A model generated the notes under the pieces. That model worked only from the letters and a program-made list of their open reading frames with translations. It did not search any database and was not told the DNA's origin. From Sphingomonas taxi (GTDB lineage Bacteria > Pseudomonadota > Alphaproteobacteria > Sphingomonadales > Sphingomonadaceae), in NCBI RefSeq assembly GCF_000764535.1, contig NZ_CP009571.1:62001-126000 (forward strand): 64,000 bases of DNA, in the 5' to 3' direction. Both the position numbers and the translations under genes were made by a program. Of this stretch, positions 17,543 to 26,042 are shown piece after piece. Every line of letters begins with the position of its first letter. The first letter of the stretch is position 1.

Positions 17543-18997
17543 GCCGTGGGAGCCCATTCCGCGTTCCCGGCCCCAGATGACGGCGCCGCTGCGCCGGCTC
17601 ACCCCCAATTTGGAGTAGATCCTCGCGACGTGGTTGCGCACGGTGTTGCGCGACAGGCTCAGGCGCTCGGCAATGGCGCTATCGTCCAGATCGTCGCAGA
17701 TCAGGCCGAGCACCTCCCGCTCGCGGGGGCTAAGATCTTCGGCGGGGGATTGCGTCTGTGGGCGGCGGAGGGTGGCGAGCTTGTCGAGGATAGATCGGCT
17801 CAACCAGCTCGTATCCTGCATCACCTCGTCGATGGCTCTGGCCAGTTCGAGTTCGTCGCGGCGGCGCTCGGTCACGTCCTGATAGAGCCACAGCACGCAA
17901 TCCGTGCCATCGACGTTGATGGATTCGCCCGAAACGAGGCAGTCGATCAATTCGCCCGCGCGTGACCGCAGACGCGCTTCGTAGTGCCGCAACGTGCCGT
18001 GTTCCGCCACGAGCCGGTCCGCTGCGTGATAGGCGTCGTGCACGTCCCATACGCCCTGGCCATCCGTCGTCGGCGCGATCAGCTCTGCGCTGTCATATCC
18101 CGTCAGTGCCCGGAACGCCGCGTTGACGCGGATGATCGACCGGTCGGCGCCTTGCGTGACCGCCATGGCGACGGGGGCCATCTCGAACACGGTCAGAAGA
18201 TGTCGTTCGCTGGCGGCGAGCGCCTGTTCCGCCTCGCGTCGCGGCTGAAGGTCGGCGAAGGTGAGCAGCAGCGCGTCCTCTTGCGTGACGTCGATCGGTT
18301 GGCCGGCGAACAAGACCAGCCGCCGCGATCCGTCCGCCGTGAGCAATTCGGCTTCGGCCTGGGGTACGACCCGTCCCTCCTCGATCAACGCCCTGACCTC
18401 TTTTGCGCCCGCGAGGCCGTCGAGAAGCTCCAGGCCGAACAGCGCCTTGCCCCTAAGGTCGTCATCCCTGAACCCTGTCAGCGACTGGAATCCCTGATTG
18501 GCCCGCATCACGCGCAGATCGGACAGGCGCACGACCAGCGCCGGTGCCGGGTTCGCCTGGAACATCGCCTTGAACCGCGCTTCGGCATCGAATCGTGCGG
18601 AGACATCGCAGAGAACGAGCGCAAGATAGTCCGGCTCTCCCCCATCCACATCCATCGTGACATCGCGAACCTGATGCACCCAGCGCACCTCGTCTTCGCC
18701 GGCCGGCATCACCTCGACGATTTCGTCCGGAAAGCTTTCCCCGGCGAGCAGCCGGAACAGCGGATACTCGCGGCGCTTGAGCCGCCGGCCAGTGCCGGAG
18801 CGGAGCGTGAAGCGTTCGGCATAGCCCTCGGCGGTCGCACCCAGATCTTCGAGCTTTTCGATCCCGTGCATGCGCAGTGCCGCGGCGTTGGCACTCAGGA
18901 TCACGCCGGTGGCATCGAGCAGGATCACGCCGTCCAGCAATTGCGCCATAAGCTGTTTGAGGTGGCGGAACGTCGGCGAGGATGCGGGTGAAGCCAT
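17537..18997 (-). CDS. PAS-domain sensor with LuxR-type DNA-binding domain
   Basis: A 486-residue cytoplasmic regulator. Three PAS modules can be followed: about residues 10-125 (LLDGVILLDATGVILSANAAAL), 135-250 (MFQANPAPALVVR) and 262-380 (VFEMAPVAMAVT). A short linker then leads to a C-terminal LuxR/GerE helix-turn-helix with the hallmark LSPREREVLGLI and NTVRNHVARIYSKLGV. No receiver or kinase domain and no membrane segment are visible, so it probably senses a diffusible ligand, redox state or light through the PAS domains. It is divergent from three small stress/envelope genes and probably controls them. Confidence 0.9.
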   Translation of the reverse strand: MASPASSPTFRHLKQLMAQLLDGVILLDATGVILSANAAALRMHGIEKLEDLGATAEGYAERFTLRSGTGRRLKRREYPLFRLLAGESFPDEIVEVMPAGEDEVRWVHQVRDVTMDVDGGEPDYLALVLCDVSARFDAEARFKAMFQANPAPALVVRLSDLRVMRANQGFQSLTGFRDDDLRGKALFGLELLDGLAGAKEVRALIEEGRVVPQAEAELLTADGSRRLVLFAGQPIDVTQEDALLLTFADLQPRREAEQALAASERHLLTVFEMAPVAMAVTQGADRSIIRVNAAFRALTGYDSAELIAPTTDGQGVWDVHDAYHAADRLVAEHGTLRHYEARLRSRAGELIDCLVSGESINVDGTDCVLWLYQDVTERRRDELELARAIDEVMQDTSWLSRSILDKLATLRRPQTQSPAEDLSPREREVLGLICDDLDDSAIAERLSLSRNTVRNHVARIYSKLGVSRRSGAVIWGRERGMGSHGS

Positions 18998-19037
18998 GGT
19001 CTTACAAGCGCTCGGGCAGCGTCGACGTTCCCGATCG

Positions 19038-19056
19038 GCACTAGTCCGATTAGTGC
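19038..19056. promoter_or_regulatory. Inverted repeat between the PAS-LuxR gene and the GlsB-like gene
   Basis: The arms GCACTA and TAGTGC are perfect reverse complements separated by 7 bases. It lies about 40 bp upstream of the regulator start and about 100 bp before the membrane protein gene. Spacing and symmetry fit a LuxR/NarL-type dimer site. Binding by the divergent regulator is inference. Confidence 0.4.
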
Positions 19057-19157
19057 TGGCGCACCAATAGCCCCGGCCTGCGATCTGGTGCCGATCTGAA
19101 CATCATCGTGCCGTCGCCCGTTGAGCGACCACGAAATCATGATGTGAAGGAACCACC

Positions 19158-19427
19158 ATGGGACTGATTGTACTTCTTATCGTCGGCGGATTGATCGGCT
19201 GGGTGGCGAGCATGATCATGCGCACCGACGGCCAGCAGGGGATATTCCTCAACATCGTCGTCGGCATCGTCGGCGCCATGCTCGCGGGCTTCCTGATTAC
19301 GCCGCTGATCGGCGGCGCACCGATCACCAGCGGCGTGATCAGCATCCAGTCCGTGGTGGTGTCGCTGTTGGGCGCGGTGGTGCTGCTGGCGATCATCAAT
19401 CTCTTTCGCCGCGGCGCGGTGCGCTGA
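19158..19427 (+). CDS. GlsB/YeaQ/YmgE family stress-response membrane protein
   Basis: A small 89-residue protein with three hydrophobic helices: VLLIVGGLIGWVASMIM, the FLNIVVGIVGAMLAGFLIT segment and VVVSLLGAVVLLAIINLF. The GWVASMIM and GIVGAMLAG motifs match the transglycosylase-associated (YeaQ/YmgE) family. Members are induced by general envelope or osmotic stress; no enzymatic activity is established. A good AAGGAACC ribosome-binding site precedes the ATG. A GC-rich hairpin follows the gene. Confidence 0.9.
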   Translation: MGLIVLLIVGGLIGWVASMIMRTDGQQGIFLNIVVGIVGAMLAGFLITPLIGGAPITSGVISIQSVVVSLLGAVVLLAIINLFRRGAVR

Positions 19428-19447
19428 GCGACAGCCCGGCCGTGCGT

Positions 19448-19466
19448 CCCGCCCGAAAGGGGCGGG
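19448..19466 (+). terminator. GC hairpin after the GlsB-like gene
   Basis: CCCGCCC pairs with GGGCGGG around a GAAAG loop, about 20 bp after the stop codon. No T-run follows, so it may only slow or partly end transcription before the next small gene. Confidence 0.4.
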
Positions 19467-19571
19467 CGACACGGTCGGGCCGACGCCCGTGCGGAACCGT
19501 CGATCGGTCCCCCGAACGCGGGCCGGTCGCAGACCCCGCATGAAGACCACAACATCAACCCAGGAGAGTTT

Positions 19572-19874
19572 ATGGTTCGATATCTGGTGGCCGCCTCGGC
19601 CGTCGCCCTGTTCGCCAGCGCCGCGCCGGCGCAGACCCAGGCCGGCTCCCATAACCCGGCGGTAAAGAACGGCGCGCCGCATAGCGTCGCAGCGCCTGCC
19701 AAGGGCGCCAATTCGTTTACTGAGGATCAGGCGCGCGGTCGCTTTGCGAAAGCGGGCTACAAGCTCGCTTCGAAGCTGACCAAGCAGAATGGCCTTTGGC
19801 AGGGTGCGGCGACGAAGGGCGGAAAGCAGCTCACGTTGATGCTGGACTACAAGGGCAACATCACGACGCGCTGA
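19572..19874 (+). CDS. Small exported protein, PepSY-like fold possible
   Basis: A 100-residue protein with a signal peptide (VAASAVALFASAAPAQT). The mature part has an SFTEDQARGRFAKAGYKLASKL segment followed by LWQGAATKGGKQLTLMLDYKGNI. The pattern of helix, short strand WQGxA and strand VxLDYxGNI resembles small PepSY-type periplasmic domains. No function is known. It has an AGGAGAG ribosome-binding site and sits between two stress-type genes, so a role in envelope stress is plausible. Confidence 0.7.
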   Translation: MVRYLVAASAVALFASAAPAQTQAGSHNPAVKNGAPHSVAAPAKGANSFTEDQARGRFAKAGYKLASKLTKQNGLWQGAATKGGKQLTLMLDYKGNITTR

Positions 19875-19897
19875 CCGAATTGATGAGGAGAGATGTT

Positions 19898-20527
19898 ATG
19901 TCACAGACCGTTACGCGCCTGTTTGACCATTATGCGGATGCCACTGCCGCAGTCCGCGATCTGGAGCAACTCGGGATTGCGCACGATGATCTGAGCATCG
20001 TTGCCAGCAACGCCGACGGGCATCATGGCGACCATGCCACGCATGATGATGAGGGAGTCAACGATCACGGCGATGTCAGCCGCGGCGCATCGACCGGCGC
20101 GATGCTGGGTGGCGCGGGCGGTCTGCTCGCAGGCCTTGGGCTTCTCGCCATCCCGGGGCTCGGGCCGATCGTCGCTGCCGGTTGGCTTGCGGCAACGGCC
20201 GCCGGAGCCGGCATCGGCGCGGCGGGTGGCGCGGCGACGGGCACCATCGTCGGCGCGCTCAAGGACGCCGGGCATGACGAGAACGACGCTCACGTCTATG
20301 CCGAGGGGGTTCGTCGCGGCGGTTCGCTGGTCAGCGCCAAAGTGCCGGACGCGCTGGTCGGCGAAGCCGAAGCCGTGCTCGACCGGAACGGCTCGGTGAC
20401 GGCAGCGACTCGCGGCGCCAGCTATCGCGAGAACGGTTGGAACTCGTTCGACCCGGATGCTCCTGCCTATACGCTCGATCAGGTGCGCGAGGAGCGTACC
20501 CGCTACGCGCAGCCGGCGCGCTTCTGA
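19898..20527 (+). CDS. General-stress-protein-like (GSP17M type) with glycine-zipper region
   Basis: A 209-residue protein; the ATG preceded by GAGGAGAG was chosen over the longer frame that overlaps the upstream gene. The N-terminus, TVTRLFDHYADATAAVRDLEQLGI, is the conserved start of proteins related to Bacillus general stress protein 17M. A His/Asp-rich loop (residues about 43-62) is followed by a long Gly/Ala stretch with GxxxG repeats (residues about 70-125) that could form a membrane-inserting hairpin. The C-terminal half GGSLVSAKVPDALVGEAEAVL repeats the regulatory-domain pattern. It lies 23 bp behind the small exported protein, so it is probably in one operon. Confidence 0.8.
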   Translation: MSQTVTRLFDHYADATAAVRDLEQLGIAHDDLSIVASNADGHHGDHATHDDEGVNDHGDVSRGASTGAMLGGAGGLLAGLGLLAIPGLGPIVAAGWLAATAAGAGIGAAGGAATGTIVGALKDAGHDENDAHVYAEGVRRGGSLVSAKVPDALVGEAEAVLDRNGSVTAATRGASYRENGWNSFDPDAPAYTLDQVREERTRYAQPARF

Positions 20528-20533
20528 ATACGG

Positions 20534-20567
20534 CTGTCGGCTCCCGTCGAAAGGCGGGGGCGGACAG
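20534..20567 (+). terminator. Terminator-like hairpin after the stress operon
   Basis: A 13-bp stem (CTGTCGGCTCCCG with CGGGGGCGGACAG, one mismatch and one G-T pair) starts seven bases after the stop codon. No long T-run follows. Confidence 0.45.
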
Positions 20568-20587
20568 TAACCCGCGAGGCGCTGTGG

Positions 20588-20740
20588 TCACTCGTCACGA
20601 TCAGGCGGATCGTACTCGTCAGCGGGCACATCTGACAGCTTGAATGAGATCGCCGTGCCCGGCTGCTCAGCCTGTTCGACCGAGCGCCGTTCACTGTAAT
20701 TAAGCTGAACCGCGAAGCTTGAGGCGGGAATGCTCTTCAA
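20588..20740 (-). CDS. Possible 50-residue protein overlapping the end of the next gene
   Basis: From a TTG the frame reads a polar, acidic peptide with QLNYSERRSVEQ and KLSDVPADEYDPPD. The C-terminal two thirds has protein-like, low-Arg composition unlike most antisense frames here, and its start overlaps the 3' end of the upstream hypothetical gene. There is no homologue I recognise and no clear ribosome-binding site. It may be a real coupled small gene or chance. Confidence 0.25.
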   Translation of the reverse strand: MKSIPASSFAVQLNYSERRSVEQAEQPGTAISFKLSDVPADEYDPPDRDE

Positions 20741-20981
20741 GTTCGACGACCTCAAAGTCGAAACGCCTCCATCCGTGCCGCTTCGCCGCTTCTTCCAGTA
20801 AAGCCTTCTTGCTGGCCGCCTCCTTTGCGGAGGCTGTGTGACCCCAGAACACCTCGGTCCTGCCATTGTGAAGATGCGCGACGATGCGCCAGTAATGGGT
20901 GAAAGGCGCAGCCGTGGGGCCGATCGTCTTTACATAGCCGTCGGCCATCGTCGCGGTCAGGTAGCGCTTCTTCCTAGCCAT
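20700..20981 (-). CDS. Conserved-looking hypothetical protein, 93 residues
   Basis: The start at MARKKRYLTATMADG was chosen because the long upstream frame is Arg/Pro-rich without structure. The protein is basic at the N-terminus, then has APFTHYWRIVAHLHNGRTEVFWGHTAS, a short helix AKEAASKKALLEEAAKRHG and the strand WRRFDFEVVEL. The alternating pattern suggests a small alpha/beta domain. No named family or function is recognised. No operon partner is obvious other than the possible 50-residue frame at its 3' end. Confidence 0.6.
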   Translation of the reverse strand: MARKKRYLTATMADGYVKTIGPTAAPFTHYWRIVAHLHNGRTEVFWGHTASAKEAASKKALLEEAAKRHGWRRFDFEVVELEEHSRLKLRGSA

Positions 20982-21214
20982 TGCCGCGGGATAGCGCAGT
21001 GGCGGCGAATGCGGGAGAGCAGCCCTCGCTTTACCTCTCGTCGGGCCGGCCATTCCCGTTGGGCCCGACTGCGTAGAGAGCGACCGAACGCTCCAGCTCA
21101 GCCCCATCAGGTGATGGCCCACCGATCCGTCGACCGCGCGCCACCTCGCCCAGGCGAATTGTAGCATTCGCGGCGCTCGGATCCACGTTTCCGTGGCGCC
21201 CGAGTCCGGCGCGC

Positions 21215-22672
21215 TCACGAGAGGCTTGCAACCCATCGTTGCAGCGCGGGAGTGTCGCGCATGTCGCCGGTGTAACGGTGAACCGGCACCGCAGGGACGT
21301 TCGATCCGCGCTTGCGGCCGCGATAGACCTTCATCGGCACGATCGCCTGCGCGAAGCCGCTCGGCAGGGGGACGCGGCGGATGTCCATATAGAGCGAGTC
21401 GGCGCCCGTCTCCTGCCCGATCTGCACCGCGCCGAGCGCAGTCCACAGGTCAACCGCGTCGAGGCAGGCGGACGCGCAGCCGAGGTCGGTCAGCACGTAC
21501 ACCCGGCCCTTCGGCGGCAGCACGGGAGCCGTGATATCGGTGGGCGGCGCCGCGGCCTCCTCGTCGGCCTCCCGCCACAGCGTGTCGCCGCGCGCGAGCG
21601 CGCTGTTGAGCCCCGCAGAGACACGATCCCCCCAGCGCATCGCCTCGGGCGAAGCGTCCGGCGCCGCTCGCCAGGCGGAGCGATAGCCGTCGATCGTCGC
21701 AAGATTGCCTGGCGACACGCGCCAGTCGACCGCCTGGCTATCCGATGGCAGCCTCCGAATCGCAGCGGCGCCCCATAGGATCGTCGCGACCTGTCTCGAC
21801 CAGTCGGACGAGCCGCCATTGTTGCCGCGCAGGTCGAGCACGATGCGCGGCGCCGCCGCGAGCCCTGCGGCATCGGCCTTCATGCTGGCGATCAGCGGCA
21901 CCAGAGCTTTGGCATCCTTACCCATAGGGTCGCTGTCAAAACCCGAGAGCGTGTACCAGCGAGTGCCATCGGGCAGCGTCGTCCCGCCGATCTCGGGATG
22001 CGCGCGCGGGCTCGCCGCCGCGAAGCGGGTGTCGAACTCGGCGTCGGGCAGGTCGCGCCATTGCAACACGACCTCGCGCGATCTGCCGTCTACCGTGAAG
22101 CGGCAGCGTGCGGGGCGACGGACGTACGGGTTGCCCGCGTCGATGAACAGGCGGCCCGCGGTTGAGGCCCGCTGGCTGAAAAGACTCCAGCGGCCGCGGA
22201 AATCGCCGACGTTCCGCATGGCGAGGGTCTTTGCGGGGATGCCGTCGCAGCTTACCAGCTCGGCGCCAAGCGGCAGGGCAACGTCGTCGGCGCGGGTGAC
22301 AACCACCGCCCGCTCGGCACCGTCGAGCGTGGTGAGGAAGCCCGGCCAGCGCAGCGGCAGCGGCACCGGCTGGTTGACATCGAACGCGACATGGCCGTCG
22401 TCGAAGCCAGCGACATAAGCGCGCATCGCCCACAGATAGGCAGGATAGTCGCGTGCGTTCGCCGCCCGGCGCAGCGCCAGTGCGAGCCCGGCATCATTGC
22501 GCTCGGTGAAACGGGGGTCGAGGCGATTGACCGGGCCCGGATGGTTCGCCGCTATCGCGTCGTGGAACGCGGTCGCATCGGCCCGCAGCGTTGCCGACCA
22601 GTCGCGGAGCGGCTCAGCTGCGGCGGCTAGCAACGGAATGGTGAGTGCGATCAAGCTCTTGTGCATGGTCAT
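21215..22672 (-). CDS. S41-like (tail-specific protease fold) exported protein
   Basis: A 485-residue protein with a short signal peptide (SLIALTIPLLAAAAEP). The N-terminal helical part has AIAANHPGPVN and DDGHVAF, typical of S41 helper domains. The C-terminal half carries the crotonase-like S41 core: IVLDLRGNNGGSSDWS and VYVLTDLGCASACLDAVDLW, where the Ser lies in the expected nucleophile position. No PDZ domain is obvious. It may be a peptidase or an inactive relative. It is divergent from a dehydrogenase remnant only a few bases away. Confidence 0.78.
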   Translation of the reverse strand: MTMHKSLIALTIPLLAAAAEPLRDWSATLRADATAFHDAIAANHPGPVNRLDPRFTERNDAGLALALRRAANARDYPAYLWAMRAYVAGFDDGHVAFDVNQPVPLPLRWPGFLTTLDGAERAVVVTRADDVALPLGAELVSCDGIPAKTLAMRNVGDFRGRWSLFSQRASTAGRLFIDAGNPYVRRPARCRFTVDGRSREVVLQWRDLPDAEFDTRFAAASPRAHPEIGGTTLPDGTRWYTLSGFDSDPMGKDAKALVPLIASMKADAAGLAAAPRIVLDLRGNNGGSSDWSRQVATILWGAAAIRRLPSDSQAVDWRVSPGNLATIDGYRSAWRAAPDASPEAMRWGDRVSAGLNSALARGDTLWREADEEAAAPPTDITAPVLPPKGRVYVLTDLGCASACLDAVDLWTALGAVQIGQETGADSLYMDIRRVPLPSGFAQAIVPMKVYRGRKRGSNVPAVPVHRYTGDMRDTPALQRWVASLS

Positions 22673-22683
22673 GTCCTCAGTAG

Positions 22684-22983
22684 CCCTCCGGCGTCGCGTC
22701 GAGCATCGCGGCGGGCGTCGACCCGGCCTTGCTGTTCGAGGCGGTGGCGGGCGGGCCGCTCGACTATGGCTATCTGCACGCCAAGGGCAAGGCGATGCTG
22801 GCGAACGACTTCGCGCCGAGCTTCTCGGTCGAGAGAGGCGCCAAGGATGCGCAGCTCGTTAACGATGCGGCGACGGCGGCCGGGGTGCAGGTCGATCTGG
22901 CGGCGGCGGGGCTGGAACGCTTTCGCCGGGTGGTCGCGGCCGGGCATGGCGATGCGGATGTCGCCGCTTCGTTCTTGGCGTGA
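22684..22983 (+). pseudogene. 3-hydroxyisobutyrate dehydrogenase-like, C-terminal remnant
   Basis: The frame after a TAG reads SIAAGVDPALLFEAVAGGPLDYGY..., then LANDFAPSFSVERGAKDAQLV and a closing helix ending GHGDADVAASFLA. This is the second, all-alpha domain of NAD(P)-dependent beta-hydroxyacid dehydrogenases. The Rossmann domain and the first part of the helical domain are missing. A TTG could start an 84-residue protein, but without the cofactor domain it would not be an enzyme, so it is called a remnant. Confidence 0.7.
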
Positions 22984-23271
22984 CGCGCGTCGAGACGCTC
23001 GTCGACAGCCTGCCGGTCGGTCGCCTGAGCAAGCCGAGGGACAACGCACTCTGGAAAAAACGCTGCGCTGATCGATAATCCATAAGGTTAATCGGAAGAT
23101 CATATCTGCAGCAGGTTCCGCGCGATGCGCCAGACCACGTCCAAATGACCGGGCAACAAGATCACACCCCCGCATGGTCGTTCGGCACGCGGGCGCAAGA
23201 TGGGCGCGATCGTTTGCCTATAGAACAGGAACGGGACTCCCGTCGGTGTGAAGCCGGCTTGCAGGGTTTAT

Positions 23272-23429
23272 GCGCGTGCCTCTCGGCGACTGCCCTTGCG
23301 GCGGGCTTGCCGTCGACTGACGGGATCGCCACGAGGTCCACCAGCAGATGGGCGGCACGGTCCTGCGCTCCGTCCGGCGCAATCTGCGCCGCGACCAGTG
23401 ATCGCCGCGACGAGGCTCGGGAGGATCAT
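23272..23429 (-). pseudogene. M20-type metallopeptidase, N-terminal remnant coupled to the TonB receptor
   Basis: An ATG overlaps the receptor stop codon as ATGA and opens a signal-peptide-like MILPSLVAAITG. After a frame change, the other frame reads DRAAHLLVDLVAIPSVDGKPAARAVAERHA. This is the characteristic N-terminal helix and loop of exported M20 peptidases (LLxxLVAIPSV). Similarity then stops. The arrangement suggests that an intact gene was once translationally coupled behind the receptor and has been truncated and frameshifted. Confidence 0.5.
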
Positions 23430-25921
23430 AAGGTCACCCGCGCGCACGTATAAAGGAAGCGGCCGTTGATCCCGATCGGCGACAAGGGGTCGTACGCCAG
23501 ATTGCCCGCGCCGTTGAAATCGTCGATCGACCGATCGGGATAACGGTCGAGCAGGTTGCTTCCCCCGACGCTCACGGTCATTCCGCGGCGCACGGCCAGC
23601 GACAGCTCGGCATCAAGCGACCATGCCGCCCCGAACCGCTGCCGCGGCGTGAAGCCGCCGCCGAAATCGAAGACGTGTTCGACCGATCCATAGCGGACGC
23701 CGCGCAGGAGACCGGAGACCGCCCCACGGGCCGCATCCGCCGACAGGATGATCTTGTCGCGCGGTGCGGCGGTCTCCAGCGTATTGGTCTCCTCCAGCCC
23801 GATCAGCCCGCCGCCGATGCCGTTGGCGGCGAGTTGCGCCGGCGGCGCCGTGACGCGACGGATCGTGTTCCTGGCATAGCTATAGGCTGCGGCCAGTCCG
23901 ATCGTGGTGCCGCCGTAGGTGCGGCGATAGTCCGCGACCGCATCGATCCCGCGCGTCTTCAGGTCGACCGCGTTAGTGAAGAAATTGATCGCGTCATAGG
24001 TGGCGAGACCGAGCGCGCTGCGCCGCGACGGCGTCACGGCGGACAGATCGAAGCGTTCCGACAGTGTGATGCGATCGTCGATCAGGATTTGGAAGACATC
24101 GACCGACAGCCGCAGTCCCGGCACCGGCGTGGTGGTGATCCCGCCCGACAGGTTGACGCTGCGCTCGGGTCGCAGGTCGCGCGCGCCCAGTCCGCGCGCC
24201 GCCGGACTGTCGACCGGCAGCGTAGAGACGCGGCGCAGCTGCCCGCCCTCGCCAAAACTGAGCGAGGTGGCAGACGTGCCGAGCTGTGCGAGGCCCGGCG
24301 CGCGAAAGCTGTTCGACACCGATCCGCGTACCGCGAGGCCGGGTGCGATCGCCCAGCGCACGGCGGCCTTCCCCGCCACCGCGGTGCCCGCATCCGAATA
24401 ATGTTCGATCCGTCCCGCCACATCGGCCAGCACGCCCGGCAGCAGGTCGGCAGAGGCTTCGGCATAGCCGGCCACGACGTCGCGCCCCAGCGAGCGGGCA
24501 TCGTCCGGAGTCAACCCCGGACCGGCCTGGGCCCCCGGCTGCAATCCCAGTGACGCCGGATCCGCGAGCGGTCCGATCGCATAGGAGGCGGCATCCCCGG
24601 GGCGGGAGCGCCAGCGCTCATGCCGATATTCCAGGCCCGCCGCCAGCGTGACGGGCGAGGTCAGCCCGAGGTCATAGTCCCGCGACACGTCGAGATTGCC
24701 GACGAGCTGATCCGAGCGGGTTCGGGACAGCAGGAAGGCGGTCGGGCTGGCGGCACCGAGCGAATAATTGAGCGAGTCGCGCAGCCGATAGCGGATCCAG
24801 TTGCCGCCATAGGTGACGCTGCCATCGACCTTCCACCCGCCAAGTATGCCGCGCACGCCAGCGGTGACCGAAAGGTCGCCGTTGCGGACGAGACTTTGCG
24901 GGAGGAACCCGTTGCCCGGCTGGCCGGGCGCGACATAATCGTCGCCCTTGCCGTCGACGATGACCGGCCAGCGGAAGAAATTGGCGCCGGCCGCTTCGCG
25001 CAGATGCAGGATGCCGAAGCTGTAGAGCGTCGCGCCGTCGTCGCCCGCGCTTTCGGCATTGAACCACAGATGGCCGCTGTCGACCCGCGGATCGCCGACC
25101 TTGAACAGCCGCCGCCCGAGAAATGCGTCGTTGCGCGGATCGGCATAGCTGCCGTTCGATAGATATTGGCCGCCGCGATCATAGCCGGCGCGGTTGGTGC
25201 CTTGCTGCCGGCCATAATCGCCGCCAAGGGTAAGAAAGCCGGTCTCGCCGAGCCGCGTGCCGGTCTTCAGGTCGATGACGGCGGTGCGCCCGTCGTGCAG
25301 TGTCCGGTCGAGCGCATCGGGCCGGGTGACGTTTCCGCCATATGTGATGCCGGCGGCGGCGCCATGGTCGAGCCGGTCGAGACCGATATCGACGACGCCG
25401 GCGATCGCATCCGAGCCATATTGCGCGCCCGCCCCGTCGCGCAGCACGTCGAGCCTCGCGACGCCGCCGACGGGTAGCGTGTTGAAATCCACCGGCGCCG
25501 TGCCGCGGCCGATCTTGGCGTCGAGCGCCGTCGTCGCGGTGGGATGATAGCGTTTGCCGTTGACCAGCACGAGGACCTGATCGGGCGAAAGACCACGCAA
25601 CTGCGCCGCGCGCACGGTGTCGCCGACGCCCGAATTCGACTGGCGCGGGAAGTTGAACGCGGGCAGCAACGTGGCGAGCGATTGGGCGAGCTCGCCGTTC
25701 GCGCCCGCCTGACGGATCGCATCGCCGCGGATCACATCGATCGGCACCGGGCTGTCGGTGGTGTTGCGTCCCGCGCCGCGCGTGCCGATGACGGTGATAT
25801 CCGCCCGGGCAGCCTCGCCGTCGTCATCCGGGTGCGCCTCCTGCGCCCGTACGCTGCCGCCAGCGACCAGCCATATGGCCGCGACCCCGACGAGCAGCCG
25901 CTGCCGCATCATCCTCATCAT
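23426..25921 (-). CDS. TonB-dependent outer-membrane receptor
   Basis: About 831 residues from an ATG preceded by GGGG; several nearby in-frame ATGs leave the exact start open. The signal peptide contains LLVGVAAIWLVAGGSVRAQ. The plug shows ADITVIGTRG as the likely TonB box and RGLSPDQVLVLVNGKRYHPT, then VARLDVLRDGAGAQYGSDAIAGVV. The barrel ends in NGRFLYTCARVTL. The plug subfamily is the same as that of the receptor at about 40.1-42.5 kb. It is divergent from an amino acid permease and was once followed by an M20 peptidase, so peptide or modified amino acid uptake is a reasonable guess. Confidence 0.93.
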   Translation of the reverse strand: MMRMMRQRLLVGVAAIWLVAGGSVRAQEAHPDDDGEAARADITVIGTRGAGRNTTDSPVPIDVIRGDAIRQAGANGELAQSLATLLPAFNFPRQSNSGVGDTVRAAQLRGLSPDQVLVLVNGKRYHPTATTALDAKIGRGTAPVDFNTLPVGGVARLDVLRDGAGAQYGSDAIAGVVDIGLDRLDHGAAAGITYGGNVTRPDALDRTLHDGRTAVIDLKTGTRLGETGFLTLGGDYGRQQGTNRAGYDRGGQYLSNGSYADPRNDAFLGRRLFKVGDPRVDSGHLWFNAESAGDDGATLYSFGILHLREAAGANFFRWPVIVDGKGDDYVAPGQPGNGFLPQSLVRNGDLSVTAGVRGILGGWKVDGSVTYGGNWIRYRLRDSLNYSLGAASPTAFLLSRTRSDQLVGNLDVSRDYDLGLTSPVTLAAGLEYRHERWRSRPGDAASYAIGPLADPASLGLQPGAQAGPGLTPDDARSLGRDVVAGYAEASADLLPGVLADVAGRIEHYSDAGTAVAGKAAVRWAIAPGLAVRGSVSNSFRAPGLAQLGTSATSLSFGEGGQLRRVSTLPVDSPAARGLGARDLRPERSVNLSGGITTTPVPGLRLSVDVFQILIDDRITLSERFDLSAVTPSRRSALGLATYDAINFFTNAVDLKTRGIDAVADYRRTYGGTTIGLAAAYSYARNTIRRVTAPPAQLAANGIGGGLIGLEETNTLETAAPRDKIILSADAARGAVSGLLRGVRYGSVEHVFDFGGGFTPRQRFGAAWSLDAELSLAVRRGMTVSVGGSNLLDRYPDRSIDDFNGAGNLAYDPLSPIGINGRFLYTCARVTL

Positions 25922-25949
25922 GTCCCCCATCGTCGTCTTGCAATCCGAT

Positions 25950-25972
25950 ATTCCATTTGACTGGTCGGAATT
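25950..25972. promoter_or_regulatory. ATTCC / GGAAT inverted repeat in a divergent promoter
   Basis: ATTCC and GGAAT arms are separated by 12 bases in a locally AT-rich stretch between the receptor and the permease gene. GGAATT-containing motifs recur in two other promoters of the presumed sulfur region. The identity of the binding protein is unknown. Confidence 0.3.
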
Positions 25973-26042
25973 GGCAAGGATTGATAACGGACCCGTAACA
26001 AAAACTTCCCGGCCCTTCGGCTGGGGCTGAACGGGGACGTAC

